Of a DNA stretch of 64,000 bases, positions 10,053-22,945 are shown piece by piece (position 1 is the first letter of the stretch; each line of letters begins with the position of its first letter). A program made the translations under genes and the position numbers. The notes below the pieces were generated by a model, which saw only the letters and a program-made list of their open reading frames with translations, did not search any database and was not told the DNA's origin. This stretch comes from Miscanthus floridulus (lineage: Eukaryota; Streptophyta; Magnoliopsida; Poales; Poaceae), in contig NC_089584.1 in assembly GCF_019320115.1 (NCBI RefSeq), positions 53,999,633 to 54,063,632 of the forward strand. Direction: 5' to 3'.

Positions 10053-12680
10053 ACTGCCCCAATGCCACTTCCAGTAGAGCGGGGGAGGAGTGCCTAGCGA
10101 TGAGCCTGTGAGTCGGCCGCTGAGTCGATACTCAAATGCTCCTAGACCCAGAGCTAGGAGTCACATGCCCGCCAATCATGGGGAAGCCCAGCGGCTTGAG
10201 CCTCCCATGGCATCATTCCTTCCCATCTTTGTGGAACTTCCTCTAACACCCATAGAGGACAAATGCCAATAAGGTGCGGTGGAGCTCGATCTCCGAAGGT
10301 CCCTCCCGGCGGTGGCAAAGCCGCCAGAATGGACCACGAACCATGATGCTCGATGGAGACATTCGTTCTCTCACTCAGATTGGATGTCAGGGAAAACTTA
10401 GAAGATAGGGGAGAAGTGGGATGAGGCACATTGCCCTCCTCTCCCTTGACTTAAATAGGTGGCACAAAGATGAAGGCGGAGAAGACGACGATTGACATTC
10501 GAGATGGGTGCAAACCCCAAGACACACTCGGAATCAAGAGGCAGAAGATGTGGTAGTTCAGTCTCCTAGGCGACACAAGACCTAGCAATGGTCACAGGAG
10601 GTACATCAAATGCATGTGTACACTCCACCATTTACTAACCACCTTCTTGTAGTGCAGGGGATGTAGAGGTGGCCAGGCAAAAGATTGAGCGGTAGGCGCC
10701 AGCGTGGCAACATATCTCGAGTAAGCCTCAAACCTTTTGCGTTCATTATCTTACAAACTCATGCTCCTGTGGTCTAGGGCGCATAACTATACATGAGAGG
10801 GCAGTGCCAGGACGCAACGTGGCTAGGGGAGGTCAATAGCCCCCCAGGTTCACTCAACGAGTGGCCCTCCACATCCATGACCCCGTGTCATGCATAGGAA
10901 ACTCTCTATCAGGCCGATCCTTATAAGGGCTCGAGACCACAAAAGGGATACGGGTAGGGAGCAGATAGGCCCCCATGGCTGTAATCAGTGGTGTGGAACC
11001 ACATGGCCATCTCTCCCTGTGTTCAATTCATCCGCTTCGAAGTCTCTTGGGTTGAACCCCTCTAGGGGGCAGGCATCTTGCCCTTTGGCCACTATGGAGG
11101 TGGTTGGGGACCAACGAGATTGACGACCGACAATTTATGGGATGTTTGACATGAGGCATAACTGAACTCCATGTTGATTTCAGAGGATATCGGGTCCTGC
11201 TTAGATTACCCATAGACCCCAATGAGGCGCACCACTCTGACCATGTGGTTATGGTGGACATACCTCTCCCCACATGGGGCAAAACCAAAACTGCTTGTAA
11301 CAAGGCAACACAACCTATCGGGGTCAACAAGGGTGCTAAGGAAAGATGGAGTCGAGTCCACACGACCTCAAAAAAGGTTCGGGCCAAGCCCCAACCAACT
11401 CTGCCCTATGACCTAGGTCTCTGACCTAAAGCCTGCTCCGAGGACTCATAAACCGTCAAGGGTCCACAACCTCTTCAGGAGAGATCAATGAAGCAAGAGA
11501 CTAGGGCAATGCGCAATGTGGAACCCAAAGCGTGATCACGAAGGAAGAGGTCGAGAAAATGCTTTCTCGCATCAAACCAAAAACCATGGCCCTGATCTTA
11601 TGACCAGGGGGATCACCATGGGTGTAAAGGGAACATACAGGAAGGGTCATTCTTTTCACCCAACTCCGTGCAGTACAAGAGCAGTCAAGCCACTTGAGAC
11701 ACACTAAACCATGACACCGTTGCCAAGGCAGCATTGTCAGGGGCCTCAGAGGTGCCTGCTACAGGTGTGGTGGGGAAAGAGGTGAGAAATCACCTCCCGC
11801 TCCTCCCCATAGCACCCTAGCCCTATAGGTAGGGGCGCACAGGGAAGAAAGAATGGGGTGGTAAAAAGCCCTCAGGCCACCACCATCATGCTTCGAAAAG
11901 CATAAAGGGGACACCATGGGACGGCAACACCTCCCTCAAACTTAAGGCAACTTTCCAAAGCCATCTACAAGTTCTGGGAGAAACTAGAAGTTGTCCTTGG
12001 TGCTTGTGCTTCAGCAACCCAAAACCTATGGGTCTGGGTAAGCGCTTGAATAATGAGACCCCATGGTTAGCCTAAGCATAGCCCTAGTCCTTCCTTGCTT
12101 GCAAAATCCCTTCTAGCACCAGTTGTTGGAAGGGCGACGTCGGCTTCGACCACCGTCGAAGACCCCGAAAGGAACACTCGATGGGAGCCACATGGTCCCC
12201 CCTAAGCTTATCTTTCCCATTTATGCTCTCTCAGCAGGAATGTGGGAGATGATGTGTAGACACAGTGACATGTGATTCAAACGGTGGGGGAACCAGTACT
12301 TATAGACCCAGGGGGGATAGAGCAGCTCAAGACCCCCTCACCACATGGCAAACCATGAAAGGTCATGGACAATAATAGATACCTGCATAAGGTCAGGAAA
12401 AACAAGACCTCCCAAAAGGCAAGACCAATACAGCATCAACAAGACAGCTCGGCCTCTAGGTCATGAACCCTGATGCATGGCGCACAAACACGGCAAGGCT
12501 TGATGGCCATGTACCATAGCATCAAGGCATCTAGACAAAGCTAAACAACCACCTACCACATTAAACACACTAGCCCACAAGGGGTTGAGCAACGAAGCTC
12601 AAGTAGGATGTGACCACGATCCCATGCTCTAACGCATGCGCGTGCCAGTGCTTTCACGATCACTTCATGATTGTAAAAAT
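10053..12680 (+). other. Non-coding 3' internal region of element X
   Basis: About 2.6 kb with only short, unrecognisable frames on both strands. Long non-coding 3' regions are known in TAT/Grande-type elements, which would fit. Around 12105-12140 the sequence CTAGCACCAGTTGTTGGAAGG resembles a primer-site/LTR junction read on the minus strand, with a TATA-like ACTTATAG near 12298, so a second remnant may be buried here. Confidence 0.5.
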
Positions 12681-12693
12681 GCTCGGGGGCTAC
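12681..12693 (+). other. Polypurine tract of element X
   Basis: GCTCGGGGGCTAC directly precedes the LTR start TGTTGGGG. This purine tract form is frequent in grass Ty3/gypsy elements. Confidence 0.7.
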
Positions 12694-13092
12694 TGTTGGG
12701 GTTATAACCCTAGGGTGTCTTAAGGCACCAATTAGTTAGCAAGCTACATGACCTACCACACAATGGCTAACAAAGGCCCGAATGATCAAGGCCCAGCGAA
12801 AGCTGAGTAGAGCAGGCAAGGCGCCAAGGCCGGGGTCATCCCCGACCCCCTCCACCTGACTTAGTCACATGGCACATGCAAGATGCATGACCTCTCCCCA
12901 TCATGACCCCTAGAAGGGATGGGGGAGGTCGAGTGTAGCTAGGCATGCCTACTCTGACAAGAGCGAGCATGCCACATTGACCCTGCAAGGACTGAGGAGA
13001 CAGCAGTCACCTCAGCCCGGTCAGACGCCATCCCTATGCCATGCCGCATCGATGAGACAACATCGCACCATGGTGGCAATGGGGATGACACC
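12694..13092 (+). repeat. 3' LTR of element X, first part
   Basis: Begins TGTTGGGGTTATAACCC and is cut at 13092 by the nested chromovirus. The last five bases, ACACC, are the left target duplication. The LTR resumes at 29248. Confidence 0.78.
13088..13092 (+). repeat. Target-site duplication ACACC, left copy
   Basis: ACACC lies directly before the chromovirus 5' LTR and recurs at 29243-29247 directly after its 3' LTR. A 5-bp duplication is typical of Ty3/gypsy integration. Confidence 0.93.
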
Positions 13093-16000
13093 TGTAACAC
13101 CCTAGGTGTTAGGCTTGCATAATTTGACTTGCATTGCATGAGCATAATCATCAAGCATTCATATATAAGCTTTTATATATAAAACATATAACTGAAACAT
13201 GTGAAACATGCCTTGTTATTTCATGTTTCCTCATGCGTATGCTTATGATCATGTGTGAATACGTGTAAATGGTTGATTTTGGTCACTAAAGCACCTTAGC
13301 TACACTTAGGATGACTAATGGAACATTGTTCATGAAGATCACTTTATCTAATTAAGCTCCCAAGTGATGATATGCTTGTTGACCTGGGAAGTATTATGTG
13401 TAACCAATGTATGATATGCTTGTGTGACCTTAGGAATACCTTAACCACATTTAGAATGTCACTATGAACAACTTTGGTATTCATGTCTAGGGCTAGTTTG
13501 GTCTCTAAGTCATAATTGTAGTGTAAGTCGTCATTTGAAAGTGGTATGTTTGATATAGGTTGAACTATGTCATAGAGCCTTTGCATGGATGTGTACACTA
13601 AAGCAAAGTTGTAGTATTTGAGTAGAGCAATAACTTTTATTTTTGGGTCATAGGCTAGTTCAGCCCCTAACATACTTGAATTTGGCTCACAAGAATCAAC
13701 ATTTCACTGTTTTCAGCACTTAGTAAATTTTGCTAAGTCATTTGAACTGATAGTGTTGACGTAGCCGACTTTGTGATGATCTAACTCCCTAACTATTGAG
13801 AATTATACTTTGACCTCTAAAACAAATTTGTAGCTGGTACATAGCTCTACAAATCTTGTTTTAACTTTGTACACTAATTTGATACTGTTTAGGACATTGA
13901 TTGGCTTGAAAACTCACTGTCAGGCTCGCCATCGGGCGCTGATGAACGCCGCATCGCACTGTGTCATGGCCGATCATAGGCAGAGATAGGCCACCGCATG
14001 GGCACCGCTGGCTGGCATTGGGCCCTCACTCTCTCCATCTCCACTGCCTTCTTTCGCGCTCGCCACGAAGAACCGAGCGCCGCCGAGCACCTGCACCACT
14101 CCACCATCGCCTAGCGCCTGCTCCACCACACCATTGCCTCCTCCATCTTGCAGCTAGCTTCACTGTGTTTCCCTCTACCTCCTTGACGTGGTTGTAGCGC
14201 CAAACGAGCTATGGTGACGGCAAAATCGCCAATTCCGTCCTCGCCGGAGAGCTCGGCTGCCATGGCCGCCTCCACGGCGAGCTTGTCGCTGCTCAACTCT
14301 GTTGCATGTTCCTTCACCTTTGTTGCATTAGGGCTTGGTTAGGGTGTAGTCTAGCCGATAGCATGACATTACTGTGATTGGTTGCCTCACCAGTGCGGAA
14401 CACGATGATCAGTGCCATCGCGCTCTCATCGCCACGCCACCGCGCATGCGGGTAGATCCCATCAGAGCACCTCGCCTAGCCTAGGTAGTCACAATAGGGT
14501 CGCATCATCACCACAGAGCTCGTGCGCTCCTCGCCTGGCCTTGCTGTGGCCGGAGACGGCCGGCATACCGTAGCGCAGCACTGCTGTGCTGCCATGGCTG
14601 GTGACGAGGTGGCTCATGTATGTCCGCACCTCCACTACCTATGTCAATAGATGTGGGTTGGTGTGTAGATCACGATGGTTTGGTTAGTTTCACCAGAGTG
14701 CTCACCATCAGTGAGATAACGCCAGGCGACCACCGTGCTCTGCTTCGGCTCACTGACGGGTGGGCACCGCTGACCCGCGGGTCCCCTCTGTCAGCGACTA
14801 TTAGTTAGGGTTTTTGTTAATTCTTTCACAGATTTTTGTACTAACTTTGAAAAATCATAAGTTGAGTTGTAGATGTCCATTTTTTGTGAACCAAATTTTT
14901 TTATGTTTCTTATAAAGTGTAGTATTTCATAAAAATATGAGATGTACAGTATATAGTATTTTTGTTGGTGAATAAAATATAGCTAGATAAGTGCTTTTTG
15001 AATGTTTATAATTTTGTAAAATGTGTAACTTGAGCTAGGGATGTGATAAAATTGTTATTCTAATTTTTCTAGTCTTGTATTGACATGCTCTAGCTAGGAA
15101 AAATATTAAACTTGCAGCAAACTTGATTGAAATATGATCTTTCTATTTATCTATTAATAAATGGCATTTTCTAAGGAAAATTATAGGGATAAAAATATGT
15201 AAAATATTGCTATGCAAATTTATGTACAGTAGTATGGCACTAATATGAAGCTAGGAAAATATATAATCTATTGTTCGACACTTTTCTATAGGGTTAACTA
15301 TAATCACTAAAATAGACCTTGCTAGCTTGTCATTTTTGTATAGGATGTTACCCATGTGCAAATGGTATGAAATTTTCACAGTAATCTATTGTGAGCACTA
15401 GGAAGCTATTGTAATTTTATGAGAATTCATTGTGCACATTTGTTATATGTTTGTTATTTCCCCTAATTATCTAATTAAATAAATTAAGTCATTTAAATAA
15501 ATAGATTGTACTTCACCATAATGTTTTCTATGGTTCTTGTGATGCATATGAACTGTTGGTGTTAATAGTAAGGCTTAGAAGCATGTATGCAACTAATTAA
15601 ATTATTGCTTTATAATTCAAATAAATGACTACATGTATAGTTTTGGTTGTGTGGATGATTTCATGTTGATAGTGGCCTTTTCTGTAAAACTTGTTAATAA
15701 TAAAGTTATAGATAACTTACTAATCTACCTTGTGTTAAATTTTCATGGTCATAGGTCTTAGGGTTTAAGAGGTTTGGCTGTTAGAAGTTTGCTGTCCTAA
15801 TTGTTTGCTCTCAGGATAGATTTGATTAACTGAATTGTTTGACCAAGATAACTCTTGAATCACCTTAAGAATATTAAAACAAACTTCTAGACAATTTCAT
15901 AATATTTCTAGAATGTCAACAACCATATAATTTCGATGTATATAACTCCAGTTATGGTTAAAACAAGTAGCTGCTATTTTGTAGTTCGGTAAATGAATTG

Positions 16001-17844
16001 CAAAAGTGTTTGCTTAAGTAATAGAGAAGAGATATGCACCTACTCAGTAGAATGGGATGCACTTGTTATTACTTTAACCATGCTATTGAAAATACTTATG
16101 AGAATGCATTCATCATGTTTTATCATATTATACATGTCGTCATACATGCATTCGCAATATCTTATTCCATGATCATGCATATAGGATCGATCGAGGAGAA
16201 ACGTTGCTGGAATTCAATGCAGAAGAGGAAGGGGATCAGCAGGAGACTCCTCAAGCCACAGCTTTAGGAGAAGAGGAGCAGACTCCCAAAGAGCTCCATG
16301 AGTGCCTAGATCACCGCCCTACCTCTTTTCTCAAAGGCAAGCCCAGAGCATTCTAAGTCTCCCAGTGTTTTACAAAATACTACTTCACTCCTTTATGTTT
16401 GATGCATTAGGTTATAAGAGTTGATTGGAAACACTTGATGCATGGAACTACCTTGTCTAGATATATACACCTTTAACCCTATGTAAGTCTAGGATCAAAT
16501 ATATGCTTAGTCATGCTTAAACCGGTAGAAGTTGGGTGATTTCCTGTCACCTATGAGATATAGGTGGATACCGAAGCACGGTTGGCTATATTTGCTATCG
16601 TGGAAAAGAACCATGGGGTAATGTAAATGGAGGCCGGGCAGAGTCTATGTGTAGGTTGACTCATGTGATTCTATCTGTGTCGATTAAGGACCGTACCGTT
16701 GTTGGCGCTTCTAACAAGATTGAATGCATGCCTATCACTTAGCTGGCCGGATAACTCGTTCCAACCATGAAGCCGAGTAGCTCGACTCAAGCCAGGCCCC
16801 ACTCTATTAGAGTGCGCACTCTGGATGCTAGTAAGTATGTGTGGGGAGCTAGACTTGAGCCTAAGGATAGGCCGGGCATGAACGTCCTGGCAGCTGGTTG
16901 TCCCTGATTGTGCGACGCTAGGCGAACCCATAAAATGTGGACTTGAGTTGTACCAAAGGTGGCCTAAGGTGACCATTGATTGGGTCTGCCTGGGTTTGTG
17001 TTAGGAATAAATTCCTAGCTGGTTGAAATCGATTCAAATCGCCATCTTTCTTGGATAGTGAGAAACTTAGTTAGTCCCAACATCATAGTAATTGTATTAT
17101 GGAATGTGATGGTTCAGATAAACATGGAATTACTACACCGGCTATGGTTACTATTGTATGCTCCTAAAATGATATATCACATGTTTGACACAGGATAGTT
17201 GCTAATCTAGAGATGAATAGCTATAATTAACTTGATGACCTAAGTACAACTATATAACTATGTTAATCGCTTTTTATGAAAAAATGTTGTCAAGCTACCT
17301 CCACTTATAAAGTCTTGCATAATCCTTGGAGTCAATTTATTTATGGATTATGATAGGTAAGTCTAGCTGAGTACCTTCTCGTACTCAGGGTTTTATTCCC
17401 CTTGTTTTAGATGGTACCGTCTATCATGGATATTGCAAGAATTGCTTCTATCCCGCTGTGGATGAGGAGTGAGCCTTGGGCAAGCATCTTTAATAATCCC
17501 TCTTATATGCTTTTGTGGATGGTGATCATGTGTTGGCACTGTATTTGAACTATGTTGGCAAATGCTACTTTCAAACTTTAATTTGCTTCCGCTACTATCT
17601 ATCAAACTTGGTTTCTAACAACTCTATCTCGTACTCTAACGAATGAACTATATTTGTGAACTTTGTGTAACATGTGACATGTATGTTGAATCATGTACGA
17701 TCTTGGTTGTGTGTGGATTGTTTATCAAGACCCGTCGTGGTACTCAATGGACTACCAGGTTTATATGGGCTCAAGCATGACAGTGCAACCACTTGTGGGC
17801 TATCATTATACTTGTGCTCTTATAAATTGGTCAGTTCTACGATA
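13093..17844 (+). repeat. 5' LTR of the plus-strand chromovirus
   Basis: Begins TGTAACACCCTAGG and aligns with 24480-29242 throughout. The terminal bases read GATA where the 3' copy has GACA, a C-to-T change at the end. It lacks about 66 bp found near 25395-25460 of the 3' copy and carries about 36 bp near 14560-14600 that the 3' copy lacks. Over the first 300 bp I count about 5% difference. Short frames in it are not genes. Confidence 0.93.
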
Positions 17845-17846
17845 GC

Positions 17847-17858
17847 TGGCATCAGAGC
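17847..17858 (+). other. Primer-binding site of the chromovirus (one change)
   Basis: TGGCATCAGAGC two bases after the LTR differs from the standard Met-tRNA site TGGTATCAGAGC at one position. Confidence 0.85.
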
Positions 17859-18467
17859 AAGATTCAACATTAATTGCGATATGGGTATTTAAAACAAAGG
17901 TTTTTGTTTTCCAAAACCAGTTTCTAGCAACTAATAGCTATATAAATAGGTATTTGAAACCTAGAGTTGAAATCTAAAGTGTTCCAGTGATCACTTTCCT
18001 TATGCCTAGTTAAGGACTCTTAGGTGGCTATTTAAGTACTAACATGGGGGTTTTTACTTTCATCATCCATACAGCGTGCTATTGTATGGATGCCATTCAT
18101 TTGAGTGGTAATGTATGGATGAAATGCCTCTATGCCAAGGTAAGAAGGTAAGTTGATGAGTGGCATGACCGCAAGATGTGAGTGTGCGGTCGGGGAGAGC
18201 CAATTTTGGTACCACTATGTATGCATGCTTGCATGTGTGTATGGTGCGTATTTAATTGTGGGTAATAAATTGTCATCAGGTAGCTTTGATATGGAAATAT
18301 ATGTATGGGTATACATATATGGAAGTATTTAAATTACAACCTAGAGCCTAGATTTATATTCTACATATATAATTGTGGGGTTGGGATGAAATGAAACTAT
18401 TATGCATGTACGCTAATAGCGAAACGTGTAGCCCGACTAGCTACGCTATATATGAGAGAACGTATGT
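17859..18467 (+). other. Untranslated leader of the chromovirus
   Basis: About 600 bp between primer site and extra ORF. No conserved frame or structure recognised. Confidence 0.6.
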
Positions 18468-19685
18468 ATGCCACTATGTATGTCATTAGAAATAATTTTT
18501 CCTAAGTTTGTGAGGACGTATGGAATGTGCATGCATCATGATAAATCATTATTTAAAACTTGCATTGTTCCTCCCCTTATAGATCTCTTACTTGGTTCTA
18601 TAACTCTTATCTATTATGACTTTGTCTCACGAGAGTTGCATATGTTGTTGGTACAGATGGTAGCACCGGCTAGAAGTGAGAGTTTCATGTTGATGTTTGG
18701 AACTCATGGTCTGCTTTGGAGGGTCTTGTACTATGTGGGGTATTATGAACCACCCCTCTATCACTAGAATGAAGTATACCTAGAGGGACAACCATGGTAT
18801 GAAATATGACTAACCATACCAGCTCATACTCAAGCACCCTTCTGGTAGGAATGGAAACCAGAATATGAAGGGAGAACTCCTTGGGAAGCTGCCCAAGTAG
18901 TAGCCTTCGAGGTACTAGGTCAGATCTGTCAGCAGCACGGGGATGAACTTACCGGTAGTGCTGCTGGTATTTTTCCTCAGGTGGATCCATCCACAGTAGT
19001 ATGGGCACAGCACAATCATAATGCGTTGATCCAAGATCGAGATGAGCAGGCAGACAGTTCTAGTCCCGCTATGAGCACCATGTTTGTAGTAATGAAGATG
19101 TTCTACACTCGTCAAGACACTAGGGACTTCTAGCAGGAGTCCTATACCACTTGCATGGATAAGCTCATGAGAGCCGAAGCTGCACAATGTAAGCTCAAGA
19201 AGCGTGTGCGCAAGCACAAAAAGGCAGCAAGTGAGGCTCGATGGGAAACCGATCTAGCCTATGTAGCTTTAGGAAATCTCCACACCCAAATGGAGCAAGT
19301 GGATCAACATAGAGCTACCGCCTAGGAGGCAAGAGCAGATGATCAAGCAATGTTAGCAGGACTACGGGAGCAGCTAGAGGCCACCCGTGTTGAGGCGTTC
19401 ATAGCTACATGCCAGCAAAACCTAGCGAACAACCATGCCACTTTAGCAAAAGCAAAACGAGATAGGACCCATGTTGTGAGCGTCATGCAGGACCGTATTG
19501 AGAGGGACTTGCGTCAGCTGCTTGCATAGGCCCAACATGTAGTGATGGATCTTCAGCATGAGGTGCATTATCTGAACAACCAACTACACCTGATCCTTGA
19601 TGAGGAAGACAAAGATCTAGAAATGTTAGTAGAAGATGAGGATGATCCTATCTCCGACCTCAACAGCGGTTATAATGAAGATTAG
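18468..19685 (+). pseudogene. Extra ORF upstream of gag in the chromovirus (broken, coiled coil)
   Basis: One frame reads through from 18468 to the terminal stop at 19683-19685, interrupted by about seven internal stops, for roughly 405 codons. The true start may be the ATG at 18657. The middle has an aromatic and proline-rich pattern (EPPLYH, NEVYLEGQPWYE, WKPEYEGRTPWEAAQ, FPQVDPSTVVWAQH). The C-terminal half is rich in Ala, Glu, Gln, Lys and Leu with heptad-like spacing, so probably coiled coil, and it ends in an acidic tail (EDEDDPISDLNSGYNED). It matches no standard Gag or Pol domain. The minus-strand chromovirus has an ORF in the same place, which argues that this is an element gene. Function unknown; a structural or RNA-binding accessory protein is only a guess. 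Confidence 0.7.
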
Positions 19686-20047
19686 AATCGCCTAGGGACT
19701 AATTAAAGCTCTAGATGTATCCCTACTATTTGTGTATTGGACTTGTAGTTGAAGTTTGGTATTGACTTTCATGTAATATTGGTATTTTGCATGTTATTTC
19801 ATGTTGGGTTGAACATTGATGAAATTCTAGTTTCATCTTACTGGTAATTATGACTTGTATGTTAACGCGCTGTGAGCCTGATAAGTGGTCAAATTGGTGA
19901 TGTCATGTTGCGAGAATGAATTATTATGCCTCTGTTTATTGTATGAATTTAAGATTCTCTCCAGTAATTTTAGTTTGGCATGATTATACAATTCATCTGC
20001 AATCTTTTGACATCATCCAATAATCACTTATTATTGCAACTTTGCAG
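19686..20047 (+). other. Spacer between extra ORF and gag
   Basis: About 360 bp, AT-rich, no conserved frame. It ends TTTGCAG just before the gag ATG, which would suit a splice acceptor, but no donor was established. Confidence 0.5.
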
Positions 20048-21121
20048 ATGACTTGCACTCGTACTAGAGCTGGCTTTAGCTAAGAGGGCAATGACGATGA
20101 CTTACCACCACCGCCACCATCGTCTGCTAATGAGTTCTTTGCACAATTTCTAGGAAGTCAAAGGAATATGGAGGAAACCCTACGCCTCATTGTGCAAAAC
20201 ACAGCTCATGCCCAGCAACAGCAAGAGGGACCTGAGCCAAATTAGTATAGCACTTTCAAGGATTTCTTAGACACCAAGCCTCCTATCTTCAAGGTGGCCA
20301 AAGAACCGCTCCAAGCGAATGAATGGCTCAACACTATTGAGCAAAAGTTTCATCTACTGAGGGTCATAGAACATCAGAAGGCAAAATATGGGTCCCATCA
20401 ACTACAGGGACCGGCTAGGATATGGTGCACCCATTTCCTGTCCTCTTTACTTGCCAATGCATAGGTCACATGGGAGCAATTCAAGTTAGCCTTTAGGGGA
20501 CATAACATTCCCCTAGGGCTAATGTGCATGAAGGCAGCTGAGTTCATGCGGCTCACACAAGGGACCAAGACCCTTACTGAGTACGTGCATGCTTTCAACA
20601 ATCTATCCCGTATGCCCAGGTTTTGTTGACACTAAAGAAAAGAAGATCAAAAGCTTCAAGAGAGGCCTTGGCACTAAGTTGATGAAAACTATGGCCAACT
20701 CAAGGTGCACTACTTACAATGAGTTCATTAGTGATGCATTGACTCAGGAGAACCACAACAATCTGTATGCGGTAGCAAAGGGCCACAAGAGGGCAGCTGA
20801 GGTAGGTGCCTCAGGGACTTCCCAATCTAGAGCTCTAGTGGCAGCTAGGCCATTGTTTTGACCATGAGCGCCCAAGTTCAGGCCTCCTCCACCAAAAGCT
20901 CAGACCAACCGACCTCAGAAGATGTTCCGTAAGGTGTTCACCATTGCCTTACCCAAGGGGAATGGAGGGCAAAGAAGCTCAGCAGGACCCAAGAGCAATC
21001 AACATGCTTCAACTATAATCAAGTGGGTCATTGGGCCAAGGAATGCCCCCATCCTAAGAGGAACAACAATCAGAACCAGAGCAATCAGAGATAGGCAAAT
21101 CCTAAAGCATGTCCTAGGTAC
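20048..21121 (+). pseudogene. Gag of the plus-strand chromovirus (broken)
   Basis: Starts ATGACTTGCACTCGTACTAG (MTCTRTRAG). A proline run (DDDLPPPPP) precedes a retrotransposon-gag core at 20260-20610 (FLDTKPPIFKVAKEPLQANEW, LTQGTKTLTEYVHAFNNLSRMP). A frameshift near 20610 moves the rest (FKRGLGTKLMKTMANSRCTTYNEF) to another frame. The zinc knuckle at 21005-21046 reads CFNYNQVGHWAKEC, so its second Cys is Tyr, and it lies in a third frame. Stops occur near 20081, 20243 and 20463. Family role: capsid and nucleocapsid. Not functional as it stands. Confidence 0.87.
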
Positions 21122-21538
21122 GTGCACTACACCACTATTGAAGAGGTGCCCACAGGAGAGGTTGTCACTGCTGGTATGTTTCTTGTTAACAAGCATCCTA
21201 CCATTGTTTTATTTGACTTGAGAGCTTCTCATTCATTTATGAGCCAATCATTTGCATCTAGACATGATCAGAAAGTAATTGAGGTAAGCAAGGGTGGTTA
21301 TAGTATAAGTTCAACTAGGGCTACTATCTCTACAAATAAGATAGTCAGAAATGTGCTCATCTCTATACAAGAGAGGGAGTATACGATGGATTTGATAGTA
21401 TTGCCTGGATTATCCATAGATGTGATATTAGGCATGAGTTGGATGAGCAATCATGGTGTTCTCATTGACACTAGCACTCGCACTATTATGTTGAGAGAAC
21501 CAAAGGGAGGTAATGCTTTTCTAGTACCACTTTCCTGA
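21122..21538 (+). pseudogene. Aspartic protease domain (active site lost)
   Basis: An open segment of 138 codons lies in frame downstream of the knuckle. The family motif around the catalytic Asp (normally D-S/T-G-A-S-H) reads FDLRASHSF, so both residues after Asp are changed. The flap-side motif DVILGMSWM is still recognisable near 21420-21450. Homodimeric retroviral-type proteases need the D-S/T-G triad, so this copy is very probably inactive. Confidence 0.85.
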
Positions 21539-21589
21539 AATTTTGAACTCCAACACTTTGCTTGTGCTATCCAAGCCACTACCCTGTGT

Positions 21590-22930
21590 GATATCCTAGT
21601 GGTTTGTGAGTTTCCTGATGTATTCCCAGATGAGTTACCAAGTTTACCACTAGATAGGGATGTGGAATTTAAGATTAAGTTAGTGCCAGGCATGGCACCT
21701 ATCTCAAGGAGACCCTATAGGATGCCACCAAATGAGCTAGCTAAACTTAAAATTTAGTTATAAGAACTGTTGGACAAAGGTCTCATTCAACCTAGTTCGT
21801 CTCCATGGGGATGTCTAGCATTGTTTGTAAAGAAGAAGGACAAGTCCTTGAGAATGTGTGGATTATAGACCACTAAATGGTGTGACCATCAAAAACAAGT
21901 ATCCTTTGCCTCATATCGATATTTTGGTCGATCAGTTGGCAAAAGCAAAGGTGTTCTCCAAGATTGGCTTAAGGTCAGGCTATCATCAGATAAAGATCAG
22001 GCCAGAGGATATACCTAAAATAGCTTTCTCCACTAGGTATGGCTTGTACAAGTATTTGGTCATGTCTTTTGGACTGATGAATGCTCCTGCCTACTTCATG
22101 TACTTGATGAATTCGATATTCATGCCCGAGCTCAACAAGTTCGTGGTTGTGTTTATCAATGATATCTTGATTTATTTGAAGAATGAGGCAGATCATGCAG
22201 AGCATCTGAGAATTGTTCTGTCTAGAGTGAGGGAACATAAGTTATATGCAAAGTTTAGCAAGTGTGAATTTTGGTTGAGCAAAGTACCTTTCTTGGGTCA
22301 CATCTTATCAATAGAGGGAATTTCTATAGACCCATCTAAAGTACAAGAGGTCATGGATTGGAAGGCCCCGACTTCAGTTCATGAAGTTTGGAGTTTTCTA
22401 GGGTTAGCAGGTTATTATCATCGTTTCATTCTGGATTTCTCCAAGATAGCTAAGCCCACGACTAAACTACTTTAGAAAGATGAGAAGTTCAATTGGACAC
22501 TAGAGTGTGACGCAGCTTTTCACACCCTAAGGACTCTATTAACTACAGCACCTGTTTTAGCACAACCCGACATTGAAAAGCCTTTCGATGTGTTCTACGA
22601 TGCATCGGGTATAGGTTTGGGGGTGTGCTCATGCAAGAAGGAAGAGTGATTGCCTATGCTTCTTGGCAGTTGAGAAAACATGAAGTCAATTACCGTACGC
22701 ATGATTTAGAGCTTGTAGCAATTGTTCATGCATTAAAGATATGGAGACATTATTTGTTGGAAAATGTATGTCATATGTATACTGACCACAAAAGTCTCAA
22801 ATATATCTTCACTCAACCTGAGCTAAACATGAGACAGCGAAGATGGTTAGAGCTAATCAAGGACTAAAATTTAGAAGTGCACTACCATCCTGGGAAAGCC
22901 AATGTTGTAGCAGATGCACTTAGTTAGAAA
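21590..22930 (+). pseudogene. Reverse transcriptase and RNase H of the chromovirus (broken)
   Basis: RT blocks in order: [83 protein letters not shown] and the polymerase motif near 22150-22180, which reads FINDILIY. The first catalytic Asp of the usual F-I-D-D is Asn. RNase H follows with [11 protein letters not shown] near 22590, [12 protein letters not shown] and [17 protein letters not shown], ending HYHPGKANVVADALS near 22920. Stops lie near 21756, 21762, 22474, 22865 and 22925, and there are frameshifts near 21855 and 22620. Confidence 0.92.
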
Positions 22931-22945
22931 TCTCATTGCAACACA

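Noticed and set aside
19686..20047. Intron between extra ORF and gag
   Set aside because: TTTGCAG before the gag ATG could be an acceptor, but no matching donor could be chosen with confidence.
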